DNA of 64,000 nucleotides from Prescottella agglutinans (GCF_004011865.1 NZ_RKLP01000002.1:62001-126000), one strand, 5' to 3'. Counted from the first letter of the stretch, positions 44,949-55,163 are shown. The notes: generated by a model not told the origin, from the letters alone. A program made the numbers and translations.

Positions 44949-45872
44949 TCAGGGACAGATCGTGTTCATCGGCGGGCGATCCGCCAGCGAGACGTCGGTC
45001 CGCGCCGGGACGAACGAGTCGCCGTCGGAGACGAACTGGGTCAGGCCGGAACCGCTGTCCTCGACGCCGCATCGGCGCAGCATCGTGCCGATGATCTGCC
45101 GGCTCATCACGCCGAGGTCGGACAGCGGCCGGTTGCGGTGCTTTCGCACCCCCAGGTTGACCTGCCCGATGGCTGCGAGCCCCAGACGGTCGTACGTGTC
45201 GAGGAGCAGGCCGATCTCGACACCGTAGCCCGGCGCGAACGGCACCGCCGACAGCAGCTCCCGGGTCCCGGCGTACTCGCCGCCGAGCGGCTGCAGCACG
45301 CACGTCAGCTCGGGGCGCAGCGCCGCGAGCATGGGCCGCGCGACCAGTTCGGTGACCCGACCGCCGCCGTTGGCGTCCTCGGTGCCGCTCACCCGGAGCG
45401 GACGCCGGTAGTAGCCCTTGACCAGGTGGATCCCGTCCACCGTGAGCAGCGGGCCCAGAAGCTTGGGGACGAACGCCGGATCGGGGTCGACCAGGTCGGA
45501 GTCGACGAAGGCGATCAGGTCGCCCGTGCTCGCGGCAATCGAACGCCACAGCACCTCGCCCTTGCCCGGCACAGGCGGCAGGCCCGGGACCGCGGCCTCA
45601 CGGCTGATGACCGTCGCCCCGGCGGCGGCGGCCCGCTCGGCCGTCGCGTCGCACGACCCCGAGTCGAGGACGATCAGCTCGTCGACCAGTCCGCCCAGGA
45701 GCGGATGGATGGTGTCGACGACGCCCGCGACGGTCTTCTCCTCGTTGAGCGCCGGCAACACGACCGACACCGTGCGCCCCGCCTTGGCTCGCTCGAGTTC
45801 AGCGATGCTCCAGCACGGGTGATCCCAACTGTTGGCGTCCGTCCAAGTGCGTGACGCTTCGGTGATGCTCAT
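44949..45872 (-). CDS. gpgS: Glucosyl-3-phosphoglycerate synthase
   Basis: 307 residues from the ATG at 45872, which overlaps the folP2 stop (ATGA). GT-A family motifs: VSVVLPALNEEKTVAGVV, LIVLDSGSCDATAERAAAAG, and the metal-binding DSD in DLIAFVDSDLVDPDP. In mycobacteria it transfers glucose from NDP-glucose to 3-phosphoglycerate, the first step towards glucosylglycerate and methylglucose lipopolysaccharide. Slightly shorter than the 324-residue M. tuberculosis enzyme. Confidence 0.94.
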   Translation of the reverse strand: MSITEASRTWTDANSWDHPCWSIAELERAKAGRTVSVVLPALNEEKTVAGVVDTIHPLLGGLVDELIVLDSGSCDATAERAAAAGATVISREAAVPGLPPVPGKGEVLWRSIAASTGDLIAFVDSDLVDPDPAFVPKLLGPLLTVDGIHLVKGYYRRPLRVSGTEDANGGGRVTELVARPMLAALRPELTCVLQPLGGEYAGTRELLSAVPFAPGYGVEIGLLLDTYDRLGLAAIGQVNLGVRKHRNRPLSDLGVMSRQIIGTMLRRCGVEDSGSGLTQFVSDGDSFVPARTDVSLADRPPMNTICP

Positions 45873-46801
45873 GCCAACCCCCGTACGGTGCGGACGGGCT
45901 GCCGGGTACCCATGATCGCGGCGACCATGTCGACCACACGCCGGGTCGAGGCAACCTCGTGGACGCGGAACACTCGAGCACCACCGGCGGCCGCCAGCGC
46001 GGTCGCCGCGAGCGTGCCCTCCAACCTCTCGGCCAGTTCCACACCCAAAGTCTCCCCGACGAAGTCCTTGTTGCTCAGCGCCATCAGCACGGGCCATCCG
46101 GTCTTAACGAGATCTTCCACGCGCCGCAACAATTCGAGCCCGTGAAAGGTGTTCTTTCCGAAATCGTGGGTGGGGTCGATCAGGATCGAGTCCGGCTTCA
46201 CGCCCAGTCGGGCCGCGTGCTCGGCGGCCCGCACCACCTCGTCGACGACGTCGGCGACGACGTCGGTGTAGCGGACCCGGTGCGGCCGGGTGCGCGGCAC
46301 GGCGCCCCCGGTGTGCGAGCACACGATTCCCGCACCCAGTTCGGCGGCGACCTCCACCAGGTGGGGGTCGGCGCCCGCCCACGTGTCGTTGATCAGATCC
46401 GCGCCCTCGGCGCACGCCAGGCGGGCCACCTCGCTGCGCCACGTGTCGACGCTGATGATCACGTCCGAGTGGCGTGCCCGGATGGCCTCGACGAAGGGGA
46501 CCACGCGGCGGATCTCCTCGGCGCTGTCGACCACGGCGCCCGGGCCGGCCTTGACCCCGCCGATGTCGACCAGGTCGGCACCCTCGGTGACGGCACGATC
46601 GACCGCCGCCATGGCCGCCTCGTCGGTGAACGTGGCACCGCGGTCGTAGAACGAGTCCGGGGTGCGGTTGACGATCGCCATCACGAGTGCACGGTCGGTC
46701 GCGACCGGCCTGCCGCAGAGCGTGGGCAGGACACGGCCGGGGGCCGAGGAGTCGGCGGACGCGTCGGCTGACACGTCAGCGGGGGCGGGGCGGGGTGCCA
46801 T
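45869..46801 (-). CDS. folP2: Dihydropteroate synthase homologue FolP2
   Basis: 310 residues from the ATG at 46801. Pterin-binding motifs are present but variant: VMAIVNRTPDSFYDRGATF (usual NVTPDSFSDGG) and SVDTWRSEVARLACAEGADL. This is the FolP2 branch, which in M. leprae/M. tuberculosis did not show dihydropteroate synthase activity. Being coupled to gpgS by an ATGA overlap rather than to folate genes supports a different role. The first 30 residues are Ala/Asp-rich and probably disordered. Confidence 0.88.
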   Translation of the reverse strand: MAPRPAPADVSADASADSSAPGRVLPTLCGRPVATDRALVMAIVNRTPDSFYDRGATFTDEAAMAAVDRAVTEGADLVDIGGVKAGPGAVVDSAEEIRRVVPFVEAIRARHSDVIISVDTWRSEVARLACAEGADLINDTWAGADPHLVEVAAELGAGIVCSHTGGAVPRTRPHRVRYTDVVADVVDEVVRAAEHAARLGVKPDSILIDPTHDFGKNTFHGLELLRRVEDLVKTGWPVLMALSNKDFVGETLGVELAERLEGTLAATALAAAGGARVFRVHEVASTRRVVDMVAAIMGTRQPVRTVRGLA

Positions 46802-46830
46802 GCCCCCATAGTCGCATGACGGGGATCGCA

Positions 46831-48606
46831 CTACCCCCTTGGAGCATTCCCCTCGGCGACGTGACGCACGTAGTCGTCGTAGGCGGGCACATAGCCGTCG
46901 GCCCGGCCGTCCAACACGTACAACCGGTCGACGCCCGGCGAGTACCCCTCCTCGCGCAGTCCTACCTTGCGGCTCTTGAACGTCGACGTCGTCTCGAGCG
47001 AGTCGACCACCCGCACGAACAGGGGAATCGCGTACCCGGGCAGACGGTCGAACAGTTCCTTCGCGAGCAGCGCTCCGTCGAACTCGTGCCCGGGGTGCAC
47101 CGTCACCGCCGCCATGCCGGCCTTGCCGTCGGTTCCGGGCACCGCGACGCCGTACACGACGGACTCGTCGATCGCGGGATGCGCCGACAGCGCACCCTCG
47201 ACCTCGGTCGTGGCGACGTTCTCACCCTTCCACCGGAACGTGTCCCCCAGTCGGTCGACGAACGCGACGTGCATGAACCCCTGGCTGCGCACGAGGTCCC
47301 CGGTGTCGAACCAGCAGTCGCCGTCCGTGAAACCGTCTCGGACGAGCTTCTTCTCGCTGGCGTCGGGATCGGTGTACCCGTCGAAGGGCGCCCGGTCGGT
47401 GACCTTCGACAGCAGCAGCCCCACCTCGCCGGTGCCGACCCGGCGCAGGCGTCCGGTCGAATCCCGCCGGGCGCGGCCGGTCTCGGGATCGAACTCGACG
47501 ACGGCGTACGGCAGCGGGCAGATCCCGGCGGTGCGTTCGACACCGAGCGCGTTGACGAAGGCGATGTTGCATTCGCTCGCACCGTAGAACTCGGCGACCC
47601 GGTCGATACCGAATCGTTCGGTGAACTCGGTCCAGATCTCCGGGCGCAGCCCGTTTCCGACTACGAGGCGGATGTCGTTGTCGCGGTCGGTCGGCTTGGG
47701 TGGCTGGTTGAGCAGGTACCGGCACACCTCGCCGATGTAGACGAAGGCGGTGGCGCCGTTGACCTTCGCGTCGTCCCAGAACCGGGATGCGGAGAAGGTG
47801 CGCCCGATCGCGAAGGTGGCACCCGACGACAGTACCGACGACAGCGACACCGTGAGCGCGTTGTTGTGGTAGAGCGGCAGTGCGCAGTAGAGAGTGTCGC
47901 TGCGGCGCAGGCGAACTCCCATGGCGCCGAGACCGGACATGCTCTTGAGCCAGCGGAAGTGACTCATCAGGCTCGCCTTGGGCAGCCCGGTCGTGCCCGA
48001 CGTGAAGATGTAGAACGCCCGATCCTTGCCCTGGACACGCTCGCACACAGGGGGGTTCGACGAATCCGCGGTCTCGGCGGCCGCCTCGAGTTCGGCGTCC
48101 CAGAGCACCGTCCCGGCCTGCGGATCGCCGTCGAGCGACGCGATCGCCTCGTCGCATTCCTCCCCCACGACGAGGACCCGACTGTCCAGCAGCGACAGGC
48201 TGTGCGCCAGAACGTCGCCCCGCTGATTGTGGTTCAGCATCCCCGCGACGGCACCGAGTTTGACCGCCGCGAGCGTCACCAGCAGCGTCTCGGGCCGGTT
48301 CTTCATGAGGATCCCGACGACGTCGCCGTGCCGCACACCGCGCCGCGCGAGAACGTCGGCGTAGCGGTTCACCCGGACGTTGGCCTCGCCGTAGGTGAGG
48401 GGCACACCCTCGAACCGGATGAACGGGTGGTGCGGTTGCCGCCGAGCCAGGTCCTGGAACACCCGGCCGATGGAGAGTCGGGTATCCGGCTTGCGCGTCA
48501 GGCCCAGCACCCCGCGTGCCAGGCTGGGAAGTTCGGTGGCCATCCGCGGGAGTTGCAGCGCCAGCTGCACGAGACCGATCGTCGGGGCGGTGGCATCGGA
48601 ACTCAT
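46831..48606 (-). CDS. fadD6: Acyl-CoA synthetase of the FATP type (FadD6)
   Basis: 591 residues. The AMP-binding motif FYIFTSGTTGLPKASLMSH, LPLYHNNALTVSLSS, and the C-terminal DRLGDTFRWKGENVATTEVE place it with very-long-chain/FATP-like ligases. It activates fatty acids to acyl-CoA at the membrane. The ATG at 48606 has GAAGGA five bases upstream; the ATG at 48612 is too close to that site. It is first in the fadD6-folP2-gpgS unit, with 29 bases before folP2. Confidence 0.92.
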   Translation of the reverse strand: MSSDATAPTIGLVQLALQLPRMATELPSLARGVLGLTRKPDTRLSIGRVFQDLARRQPHHPFIRFEGVPLTYGEANVRVNRYADVLARRGVRHGDVVGILMKNRPETLLVTLAAVKLGAVAGMLNHNQRGDVLAHSLSLLDSRVLVVGEECDEAIASLDGDPQAGTVLWDAELEAAAETADSSNPPVCERVQGKDRAFYIFTSGTTGLPKASLMSHFRWLKSMSGLGAMGVRLRRSDTLYCALPLYHNNALTVSLSSVLSSGATFAIGRTFSASRFWDDAKVNGATAFVYIGEVCRYLLNQPPKPTDRDNDIRLVVGNGLRPEIWTEFTERFGIDRVAEFYGASECNIAFVNALGVERTAGICPLPYAVVEFDPETGRARRDSTGRLRRVGTGEVGLLLSKVTDRAPFDGYTDPDASEKKLVRDGFTDGDCWFDTGDLVRSQGFMHVAFVDRLGDTFRWKGENVATTEVEGALSAHPAIDESVVYGVAVPGTDGKAGMAAVTVHPGHEFDGALLAKELFDRLPGYAIPLFVRVVDSLETTSTFKSRKVGLREEGYSPGVDRLYVLDGRADGYVPAYDDYVRHVAEGNAPRG

Positions 48607-48690
48607 CGGCATCCTTCGCGGGAGGGGGCGGTTCTTACTTCACAGTAACCTTTGCGCCCCGCCCCCGGAACCCCTCGACGGGAACCACTT

Positions 48691-49251
48691 TCACCTCGTG
48701 CAGGCGTCCAGTGCGTCCTCGACATCGCCCGTGACGATCAGGCCGTCGAGTGCCCGCTGAGCCACGAAGCCCTGCTCCTTCAGCCCCTCGAGCCAGTCCA
48801 GCAGCGCCCGGAAGTGGTCCACCGGGTCGAGCATCACCACCGGCTTCTCGTGCATCCCGAGGTATCCCGCCGTCCACGTCTCGAACAGCTCCTCCAGCGT
48901 GCCGATGCCACCGGGGAGGGTGATGAAGGCGTCGGCCCGGTCCTCCATGATCCGCTTGCGTTCGCGCATCGTGTCGGTGACGATCAGCTCGTCCGCGTCG
49001 ACGTCGGCAACCTCCTTGTGCACCAGCGCTTTCGGAATGACGCCGATGGTCCACGCACCGGCCGCGCGGGCGGCCTCCGCGACGGCACCCATCATCGAGA
49101 CGTTGCCACCGCCGGAGACCAGTTGCCATCCTCGGCGACCGATCGCGGCACCCACCTCGGACGCCAGCGCCAGGAATCGCGCGTCCACCGGACCCGACGC
49201 GCAGTACACGCAGACGGCGAACTTCTCGCCGGACCGCTCGTCGCTCACCAC
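48691..49251 (-). CDS. LOG-family Rossmann protein (Rv1205-like)
   Basis: 186 residues. FAVCVYCASGPVDARFLALA, SGGGNVSMMGAVAEAA and the signature PGGIGTLEELFE are diagnostic of LOG proteins, phosphoribohydrolases that release cytokinin-type bases from nucleoside monophosphates. M. tuberculosis Rv1205 was shown to be such an enzyme. The start (GTG 49251) overlaps the stop of a second LOG gene upstream. Confidence 0.9.
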   Translation of the reverse strand: MVSDERSGEKFAVCVYCASGPVDARFLALASEVGAAIGRRGWQLVSGGGNVSMMGAVAEAARAAGAWTIGVIPKALVHKEVADVDADELIVTDTMRERKRIMEDRADAFITLPGGIGTLEELFETWTAGYLGMHEKPVVMLDPVDHFRALLDWLEGLKEQGFVAQRALDGLIVTGDVEDALDACTR

Positions 49252-50054
49252 TCGTCCTCGTCCCCGAGAAGGGCCGCCTCGTCGACGCCCTGCTGAGACT
49301 CGACGACGATGCGCACCACCTCGTCGATGCTGTCGGTGACGTGGATCAGATCGATGTCACCGGGCGAGATCTTCCCGGACGGCTCGATCACGGCGCGCAG
49401 CCAGTCCACGAGGCCGGACCAGAATTCGGTGCCGACCAGAATGATCGGGAACCGGGTGATCTTGCGCGTCTGGACCAAGGTGAGCGCCTCGAACAGCTCG
49501 TCGAGGGTGCCGAACCCGCCCGGCAGGCAGATGAACGCCTGCGAGTACTTCACGAACATCGTCTTGCGGGCGAAGAAGTACCGGAAGTTGATGCCGAGAT
49601 CGACCCAGTCGTTGAGACGCTGCTCGAACGGCAACTCGATGCCGAGCCCGATCGAGTAGCCCCCGCTCTCGCTGGCACCGCGGTTCGCGGCCTCCATCAC
49701 GCCGGGGCCGCCACCGGTGATGACCGCGAACCCGGCCTGCACGAGGGCGGCGCCGAGCGCGCGGGCCGTTCCGTATTCTTCCGAGTCCTCGGCGGTGCGG
49801 GCGGAGCCGAACACCGTCACCGCGCGCGGCACCTCGGCGAGCGCGCCGAACCCCTCGACGAACTCGCTCTGGATGCGCAGCACCCGCCACGGGTCGGTGT
49901 GAACCCAGTCGGTGGGGCCACGCTGGTCGAGCAGCCGCCGGTCGGATGTCGTGGCCTCGGCCTTGCGGTCGCGCCGCAGCATGATCGGGCCGCGATGCTT
50001 CACCGAGGCGGTGCCTCGCCGGGCCGCCTCCCCGGTCTTCCTCTCAGGTGCCAT
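49245..50054 (-). CDS. Second LOG-family/TIGR00730 protein
   Basis: 269 residues. A basic N-terminal extension of about 55 residues precedes VTVFGSARTAEDSEEYGTAR, TGGGPGVMEAANRGA and PGGFGTLDELFEALT. The signature is kept, but the longer N-terminus and larger body mark the other LOG subfamily, often annotated lysine-decarboxylase-like without that activity. The ATG lies 7 bases after TAGCCT (minus strand), predicting a leaderless mRNA that continues into the first LOG gene. Confidence 0.87.
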   Translation of the reverse strand: MAPERKTGEAARRGTASVKHRGPIMLRRDRKAEATTSDRRLLDQRGPTDWVHTDPWRVLRIQSEFVEGFGALAEVPRAVTVFGSARTAEDSEEYGTARALGAALVQAGFAVITGGGPGVMEAANRGASESGGYSIGLGIELPFEQRLNDWVDLGINFRYFFARKTMFVKYSQAFICLPGGFGTLDELFEALTLVQTRKITRFPIILVGTEFWSGLVDWLRAVIEPSGKISPGDIDLIHVTDSIDEVVRIVVESQQGVDEAALLGDEDEW

Positions 50055-50072
50055 GCGGCCAAGGCTAGGCGT

Positions 50073-51170
50073 TCACGCGCTCAGGTAGCCACGCAGCACA
50101 CGGGCCACGTCGGTGATTTGGTGGACCGGGACGTGCTCGTCCCGCTTGTGCGCCAGATTCGGGTCGCCCGGGCCGTAGTTGACCGCAGGAATCCCCAGTG
50201 CCGAGAAACGCGAGACGTCCGTCCATCCGTATTTGGCGCGGTACTGCCCGCCGGCCGCCTCGATCAGTGCCGCGGCCGCGGGATGCGACAGGCCCGGCAG
50301 CGCGCCCGCCGAGCTGTCGGTGACATCGAACCCCAGCTCGAGGCCGCCGAGGGCCGACGGATCGAAGATCTCTCGCACGTGGTCGACGGCCTGCTCGACG
50401 CTGCGGTCGGGCGCGAACCGGAAGTTGACGTCCATTTCCGCGGCGTCGGGGACGACGTTGCCGGCGACCCCGCCGGCGATCCGCACCGCTGACAGGCCCT
50501 CCCGGTAGACGCAGCCGTCGATGTCCACCGACCGGGCCTCGTACGACGACAACCGCTCGAGCACGGGGGCGAACTTGTGGATCGCGTTGTCGCCCAGCCA
50601 CGACCGCGCCGAGTGCGCGCGTGTGCCCGACGCCGTCAGTCGCACCCGCAGCGTGCCCTGGCAGCCGGCCTCGATCAGGCCGCCGGTCGGCTCGCCGAGG
50701 ATCGCGACGTCGGCGCGCAGCCACTCCGGCAGTTCGCGCTCGATCCGGCCGAGTCCGTTGTACTGCGCGGCGATCTCCTCGCAGTCGTAGAACACCAGCG
50801 TCAGGTCGTGGGCGAGGTCCGAGACGGTCGCCGCCAGGTGCAGGAACACCGCGTCGCCCGACTTCATGTCTACGGTTCCGCAGCCGTGCAGCAGGTCGCC
50901 GCGCTCGTCGGACGTCCGGCGACTGGGCACGTTGTCGGCGATCGGGACCGTGTCGAGGTGGCCGGCGAGCATGACGCGGCTGGGCAGCCCGCGGTCGGTG
51001 CGGGCGAGCACCGCGTTGCCGCTGCGGATCACCTCGAACCCCGAGGTCTGTTCCCGCAGCGCGGCCTCGACGGCGTCGGCGATGACCGCCTCGTCCTGCG
51101 ACACACTCGGAATGTCCACCAGGGCGGCGGTGAGATCGATGGGGTCGGCGTGCAGATCGAGAAGGCTCAC
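50073..51170 (-). CDS. dapE: Succinyl-diaminopimelate desuccinylase
   Basis: 365 residues. M20 peptidase motifs: [52 protein letters not shown] (general base Glu) and the C-terminal His in [13 protein letters not shown]. It releases LL-diaminopimelate in the succinylase branch of lysine/meso-DAP synthesis. The GTG at 51170 lies 6 bases after TAGTCT, so the mRNA should be leaderless. It is divergent from dapD, the enzyme two steps earlier. Confidence 0.96.
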   Translation of the reverse strand: MSLLDLHADPIDLTAALVDIPSVSQDEAVIADAVEAALREQTSGFEVIRSGNAVLARTDRGLPSRVMLAGHLDTVPIADNVPSRRTSDERGDLLHGCGTVDMKSGDAVFLHLAATVSDLAHDLTLVFYDCEEIAAQYNGLGRIERELPEWLRADVAILGEPTGGLIEAGCQGTLRVRLTASGTRAHSARSWLGDNAIHKFAPVLERLSSYEARSVDIDGCVYREGLSAVRIAGGVAGNVVPDAAEMDVNFRFAPDRSVEQAVDHVREIFDPSALGGLELGFDVTDSSAGALPGLSHPAAAALIEAAGGQYRAKYGWTDVSRFSALGIPAVNYGPGDPNLAHKRDEHVPVHQITDVARVLRGYLSA

Positions 51171-51288
51171 CGTTCCAGACTAGGGCCCGCCGGACCGCGC
51201 TACCCGACCGGTCGGAACGCGTGGGCCGGATCGTGATCGGCTCACCACGTCCGGAACGCGTCCGCGTATTCGCGTAACCTGTGCATCC
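51171..51288. promoter_or_regulatory. Divergent dapE/dapD promoter region
   Basis: TAGTCT (minus, 51182-51177) lies 6 bases before the dapE GTG, and TAACCT (plus, 51275-51280) lies 8 bases before the dapD GTG. No obvious shared operator was found in the 118 bases. Confidence 0.6.
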
Positions 51289-52242
51289 GTGAGTGCACAG
51301 GGAGCATCTGCAGTAGGCGTCGCCAACGTGACCGAGTCGGGCACGGTTCTCGACACCTGGTACCCGGCCCCCGAACTGGGCGAGTACCAGGAGAACGGAA
51401 CCGTCGCACTCGAGGGCACCGACATCCCGTCGGACCTGGCGCTGCTCGCCGGCCACGACGAGGCCCGCGAGGTCAAGCAGGTCGTGGTCCGCACGACCAT
51501 CGCCGATCTGTCCGCCGCGCCGGTCGACGCGCACGACGCGTACCTGCGTCTGCACCTGCTGTCGCACCGCCTGGTCGCACCCCACTCGATCAACCTCGAC
51601 GGCATCTTCGGCCTGCTGGCCAACGTCGTGTGGACCAACTTCGGCCCGTGCGCCGTCGACGGCTTCGAACTGGTGCGCTCGCGCCTGCGGATCCGCGGCC
51701 CGGTGACGGTGTTCGGCGTGGACAAGTTCCCGCGCATGGTCGACTACGTCGTCCCGTCGGGCGTGCGCATCGCCGACGCCGACCGGGTCCGCCTCGGCGC
51801 CCACCTGGCGAACGGCACCACCGTCATGCACGAGGGCTTCGTGAACTTCAACGCCGGCACGCTCGGCTCCTCGATGGTCGAGGGCCGCATCTCGGCCGGT
51901 GTCGTCGTCGGTGACGGCTCCGACGTCGGTGGCGGCGCGTCGATCATGGGCACCCTGTCGGGTGGCGGCAAGCAGGTCATCTCGGTCGGCGAGCGCTGCC
52001 TGCTCGGTGCCAACGCCGGCCTGGGAATCTCACTCGGCAACGACTGCGTGGTCGAGGCCGGCCTGTACATCACCGCCGGCACCAAGGTCACCGGCCCCGA
52101 CGGCACCGTCGTCAAGGCCGCCGACCTCAGTGGCCAGTCGAACATCCTGTTCCGCCGCAACTCCGTCTCCGGCGCCGTCGAGGTGGTGCCGTGGAAGGGA
52201 ACCGGCGTGGAACTGAACGCGGCACTGCACGCCAACGACTGA
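51289..52242 (+). CDS. dapD: Tetrahydrodipicolinate N-succinyltransferase
   Basis: 317 residues, the same length as mycobacterial DapD. Left-handed beta-helix hexapeptides occupy the C-terminal half ([40 protein letters not shown]). The active-site Glu is expected in the STMVEGRIS-like stretch [12 protein letters not shown]. It succinylates tetrahydrodipicolinate using succinyl-CoA, partly a product of central carbon enzymes such as Kgd. Likely leaderless. Confidence 0.97.
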   Translation: MSAQGASAVGVANVTESGTVLDTWYPAPELGEYQENGTVALEGTDIPSDLALLAGHDEAREVKQVVVRTTIADLSAAPVDAHDAYLRLHLLSHRLVAPHSINLDGIFGLLANVVWTNFGPCAVDGFELVRSRLRIRGPVTVFGVDKFPRMVDYVVPSGVRIADADRVRLGAHLANGTTVMHEGFVNFNAGTLGSSMVEGRISAGVVVGDGSDVGGGASIMGTLSGGGKQVISVGERCLLGANAGLGISLGNDCVVEAGLYITAGTKVTGPDGTVVKAADLSGQSNILFRRNSVSGAVEVVPWKGTGVELNAALHAND

Positions 52243-52252
52243 TTCCAGGCTT

Positions 52253-53641
52253 GTGAGCTCCACCGAAACCCCAGTTCGATTAGGGCACGGCCTCAAGGTC
52301 CGTCATCTCACGATGATGGGCCTGGGCTCGGCCATCGGCGCCGGTCTCTTCCTGGGGACCGGCGTCGGGATCGCGAAGGCAGGCCCCGCGGTCCTCATCT
52401 CCTATCTCATCGCCGGCTTCGTCGTGGTGTGCGTGATGCGCATGCTCGGCGAGATGGGCGCCGCTCTGCCTGCGAGTGGATCCTTCTCGCACTACGCGCG
52501 CATCGGAATCGGCGAATGGGCCGGCTTCGTGATGGGCTGGCTGTACTGGTTCATGCTGATCATGGTGCTGGGAGCCGAGATCACCGGCGCGTCCGCGATC
52601 GTCAACGACTGGCTGCCCGGCGTACCCCAATGGGTGATCGCGCTGGTGTTCGTCACCTTCTTCGCCGTCGTCAACCTCGCGAAGGTCAGCAACTTCGGCG
52701 AGTTCGAGTTCTGGTTCGCGGCCCTCAAGGTCGCGGCGATCGTCGGCTTCCTCGTCGTCGGCGTCCTGCTCGTCTTCGGTCTGCTCCCGGACACCGACCC
52801 CGTCGGATTCACGAACCTGCTCGGTGAGGGCGGCTTCATGCCCAACGGGTTCAGCGGTATCGCCGCGGGCCTGCTGGTCGTGGCGTTCGCGTTCGGTGGC
52901 ATCGAGATCGTGACGATCGCGGCGGCCGAGTCCGAGCACCCCGAACGCTCGATCGCCACGGCCGTGCGCACCGTCATGTGGCGGATCAGCGTCTTCTACA
53001 TCGGCGCGATCGCCATCATGGTCCTGGTCCTGCCGTGGAACGATCCCGCGCTGCAGGACGGCCCCTTCGTCGCCGTCCTCGAGCGGGCGAACATCCCGTA
53101 CGTCTCCGGGCTGATGGAACTGGTCGTCGTGATCGCGCTGCTGTCGGCGTTCAACGCGAACGTCTACGGCACCTCCCGCATGGCGTTCTCTTTGGCACGG
53201 CGCAACGACGGCCCCAAGGCCCTCGCCAAGCTGTCGACGACGGGGGTTCCGACCAACGCGGTGCTGCTGTCGGTGTTCTTCGGCTTCGTCAGCGTGCTGC
53301 TGAACTGGCTGCTTCCCGATTCGCTGCTCGGCATCCTGCTCAACGCCGTCGGCGCGGCACTGCTGGTGATCTGGGTGTTCATCGTGATCGCCCACCTGCG
53401 GCTGCGGCGACAACTCGAGCGCGAGGGCAAACTGTCGGTGCGGATGTGGCTGTTCCCGTACCTCAGCTACCTCACCCTGGCACTGCTGGCCGCGTTCGTG
53501 GTGCTGATGGCGTTCGACGCCGACGCGCGCGAGCAGTTGATCTCCACAGCGGTGCTGTTCCTCGTGATCCTCGCCGTGGGGCTGATCACCGCGCGGCGCC
53601 GTGCGAGCAAGTCCGCGACCCCGGCGGAGCCCGCGAACTAG
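52253..53641 (+). CDS. Amino-acid permease (APC superfamily)
   Basis: 462 residues with 12 hydrophobic helices. The N-terminus HLTMMGLGSAIGAGLFLGTG and the later GGIEIVTIAAAESEHPERSI are the classical amino-acid/GABA permease motifs. The GTG start is 10 bases after the dapD stop, so the two may be co-transcribed. Substrate unknown; transport of an amino acid related to lysine is possible only by context. Confidence 0.88.
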   Translation: MSSTETPVRLGHGLKVRHLTMMGLGSAIGAGLFLGTGVGIAKAGPAVLISYLIAGFVVVCVMRMLGEMGAALPASGSFSHYARIGIGEWAGFVMGWLYWFMLIMVLGAEITGASAIVNDWLPGVPQWVIALVFVTFFAVVNLAKVSNFGEFEFWFAALKVAAIVGFLVVGVLLVFGLLPDTDPVGFTNLLGEGGFMPNGFSGIAAGLLVVAFAFGGIEIVTIAAAESEHPERSIATAVRTVMWRISVFYIGAIAIMVLVLPWNDPALQDGPFVAVLERANIPYVSGLMELVVVIALLSAFNANVYGTSRMAFSLARRNDGPKALAKLSTTGVPTNAVLLSVFFGFVSVLLNWLLPDSLLGILLNAVGAALLVIWVFIVIAHLRLRRQLEREGKLSVRMWLFPYLSYLTLALLAAFVVLMAFDADAREQLISTAVLFLVILAVGLITARRRASKSATPAEPAN

Positions 53642-53750
53642 CCTCGGGCAGCACCGGTCCCGTCCCGCGACGGTGTTCGTGTTTTCGTATACGCCGCGGC
53701 CTTCTCTTGCTAACCTGCCGCCGACCGATCGAGTCGACGAGGGGGCACGG

Positions 53751-55082
53751 ATGACGTCACGCAGGACCGTTCTCGGACGAGGGTGCGCCGTCACCGTGGC
53801 GGCCGCCGCGGTGTTCTCGACGCTGGCCGTCGGTGCGCCGGCGGCAGCCGCGGACCCGGCGGGGCTCGACGAGGTGCTGTTCGTCGGCAACAACTGGGAC
53901 GGCACCGCCGATGTCATCGACTCGACGGGCAGCTACGACAAGCTCGGCCGGATCGACATGATTCCCGACAAGAACGAGCGCCTGCGCGAGATCTACCTCA
54001 ACCCGATCAAGCTCGGATTCTTCCTCGGCATCCGTGCCACCGCGGGCGAGGGACACGACCAGTTCGTCGACGACATGTACACGACGCCGGACGGGTCCGC
54101 GGTGGTCGCCTCGCGCCCCAGCTTCGCCGACGTCGTCTCGATCGACCTGACCACCGGGAAGGTCAAGTGGCGCTTCCCGGTGTCCGGTTTCCGCGCCGAC
54201 CACATGGCGGTCTCCCCCGACGGCACCCGGATCGCGGTGTCGGCCTCGACCAGCAACACCGTGCACGTGCTGGACATCGTCACGGGTCAGCAGATCGGGT
54301 CTTTCCGGACCGGCGACAAGCCGCACGAGAACGTCTTCACCGACGGCGGCCGCTACCTGTGGAACATGTCGATCGGCGAGGTGACCTCCAGCACCGATGC
54401 GCCGGAGCAGGACTCCACCAAGGGCGATCGCCGGATCACCGTCGTGGACGCGAACACCTTCGAAGTCGTCAAGGTGATCGACATGCGTGACCGACTCGAC
54501 GCGTTCGGCCGCTCGGACCTGTCCGATGCCGTGCGCCCGGTGGCGTTCAGCCCGAACGAGGACAAGCTGTACTTCCAGGTGTCGTTCTTCAACGGTTTCG
54601 TCGAGTACGACGTCGCCGCGGACCGGATCACCCGCATCAAGGAACTGCCGAAGAACCCGGCCACCAACCCGGACCGCACCACCTGGGTCAACGACTCCCG
54701 CCATCACGGCATGTCGATCAACCCCGACGGCAGCAAGCTGTGCATCGCCGGGACGATGGACGACTACGTGACGATCGTCGACACCGCGACGCTGCAGGAG
54801 ACGCCCCCGGTCCCGGCGGGCAAGCCGTACTGGGCCACGGTCAACGGCGACGGGACGCAGTGCGTGGTCTCCGAGAGCGCGAACGACACGGTCAGCGCCG
54901 TCGACTTCGCGACCGGGCTGAAGGTCGCGACGGTCCCGGTGGGCGATCACCCGCAGCGGGTGCGCCTCGGCCACGTGCCGGTCGGGTGGACCGCGCCGCC
55001 CGGCGGCGACGGCGGAAGCGGCAGCCTGGCGCCGTTCGGCAGCTCGGGCTCGTCGGGCGGCTCGGGGTCGTCCGGCAGCTAG
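53751..55082 (+). CDS. Secreted YncE-like beta-propeller with Tat-type signal
   Basis: 443 residues. The N-terminus MTSRRTVLGRG followed by an Ala-rich hydrophobic core and AAAADPA is a good twin-arginine signal peptide. The body has seven-bladed YVTN/YncE-type repeats (HMAVSPDGTRIAVSAS, TVHVLDIVTGQQIGSF, DYVTIVDTATLQETP). The tail is Gly/Ser-rich. No catalytic residues are evident. The ATG at 53751 follows GAGGGGG; TAACCT at 53711 is a likely -10. The open frame to 53601 is not signal-like and belongs to the leader. Confidence 0.82.
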   Translation: MTSRRTVLGRGCAVTVAAAAVFSTLAVGAPAAAADPAGLDEVLFVGNNWDGTADVIDSTGSYDKLGRIDMIPDKNERLREIYLNPIKLGFFLGIRATAGEGHDQFVDDMYTTPDGSAVVASRPSFADVVSIDLTTGKVKWRFPVSGFRADHMAVSPDGTRIAVSASTSNTVHVLDIVTGQQIGSFRTGDKPHENVFTDGGRYLWNMSIGEVTSSTDAPEQDSTKGDRRITVVDANTFEVVKVIDMRDRLDAFGRSDLSDAVRPVAFSPNEDKLYFQVSFFNGFVEYDVAADRITRIKELPKNPATNPDRTTWVNDSRHHGMSINPDGSKLCIAGTMDDYVTIVDTATLQETPPVPAGKPYWATVNGDGTQCVVSESANDTVSAVDFATGLKVATVPVGDHPQRVRLGHVPVGWTAPPGGDGGSGSLAPFGSSGSSGGSGSSGS

Positions 55083-55163
55083 GGATCTGCGGAATAACGG
55101 GCACATCGGGCGCTCCCGCGGCGTAGGGTCGGCGGGAATCGCCCCTTGCCAGTAGGAGATCCG

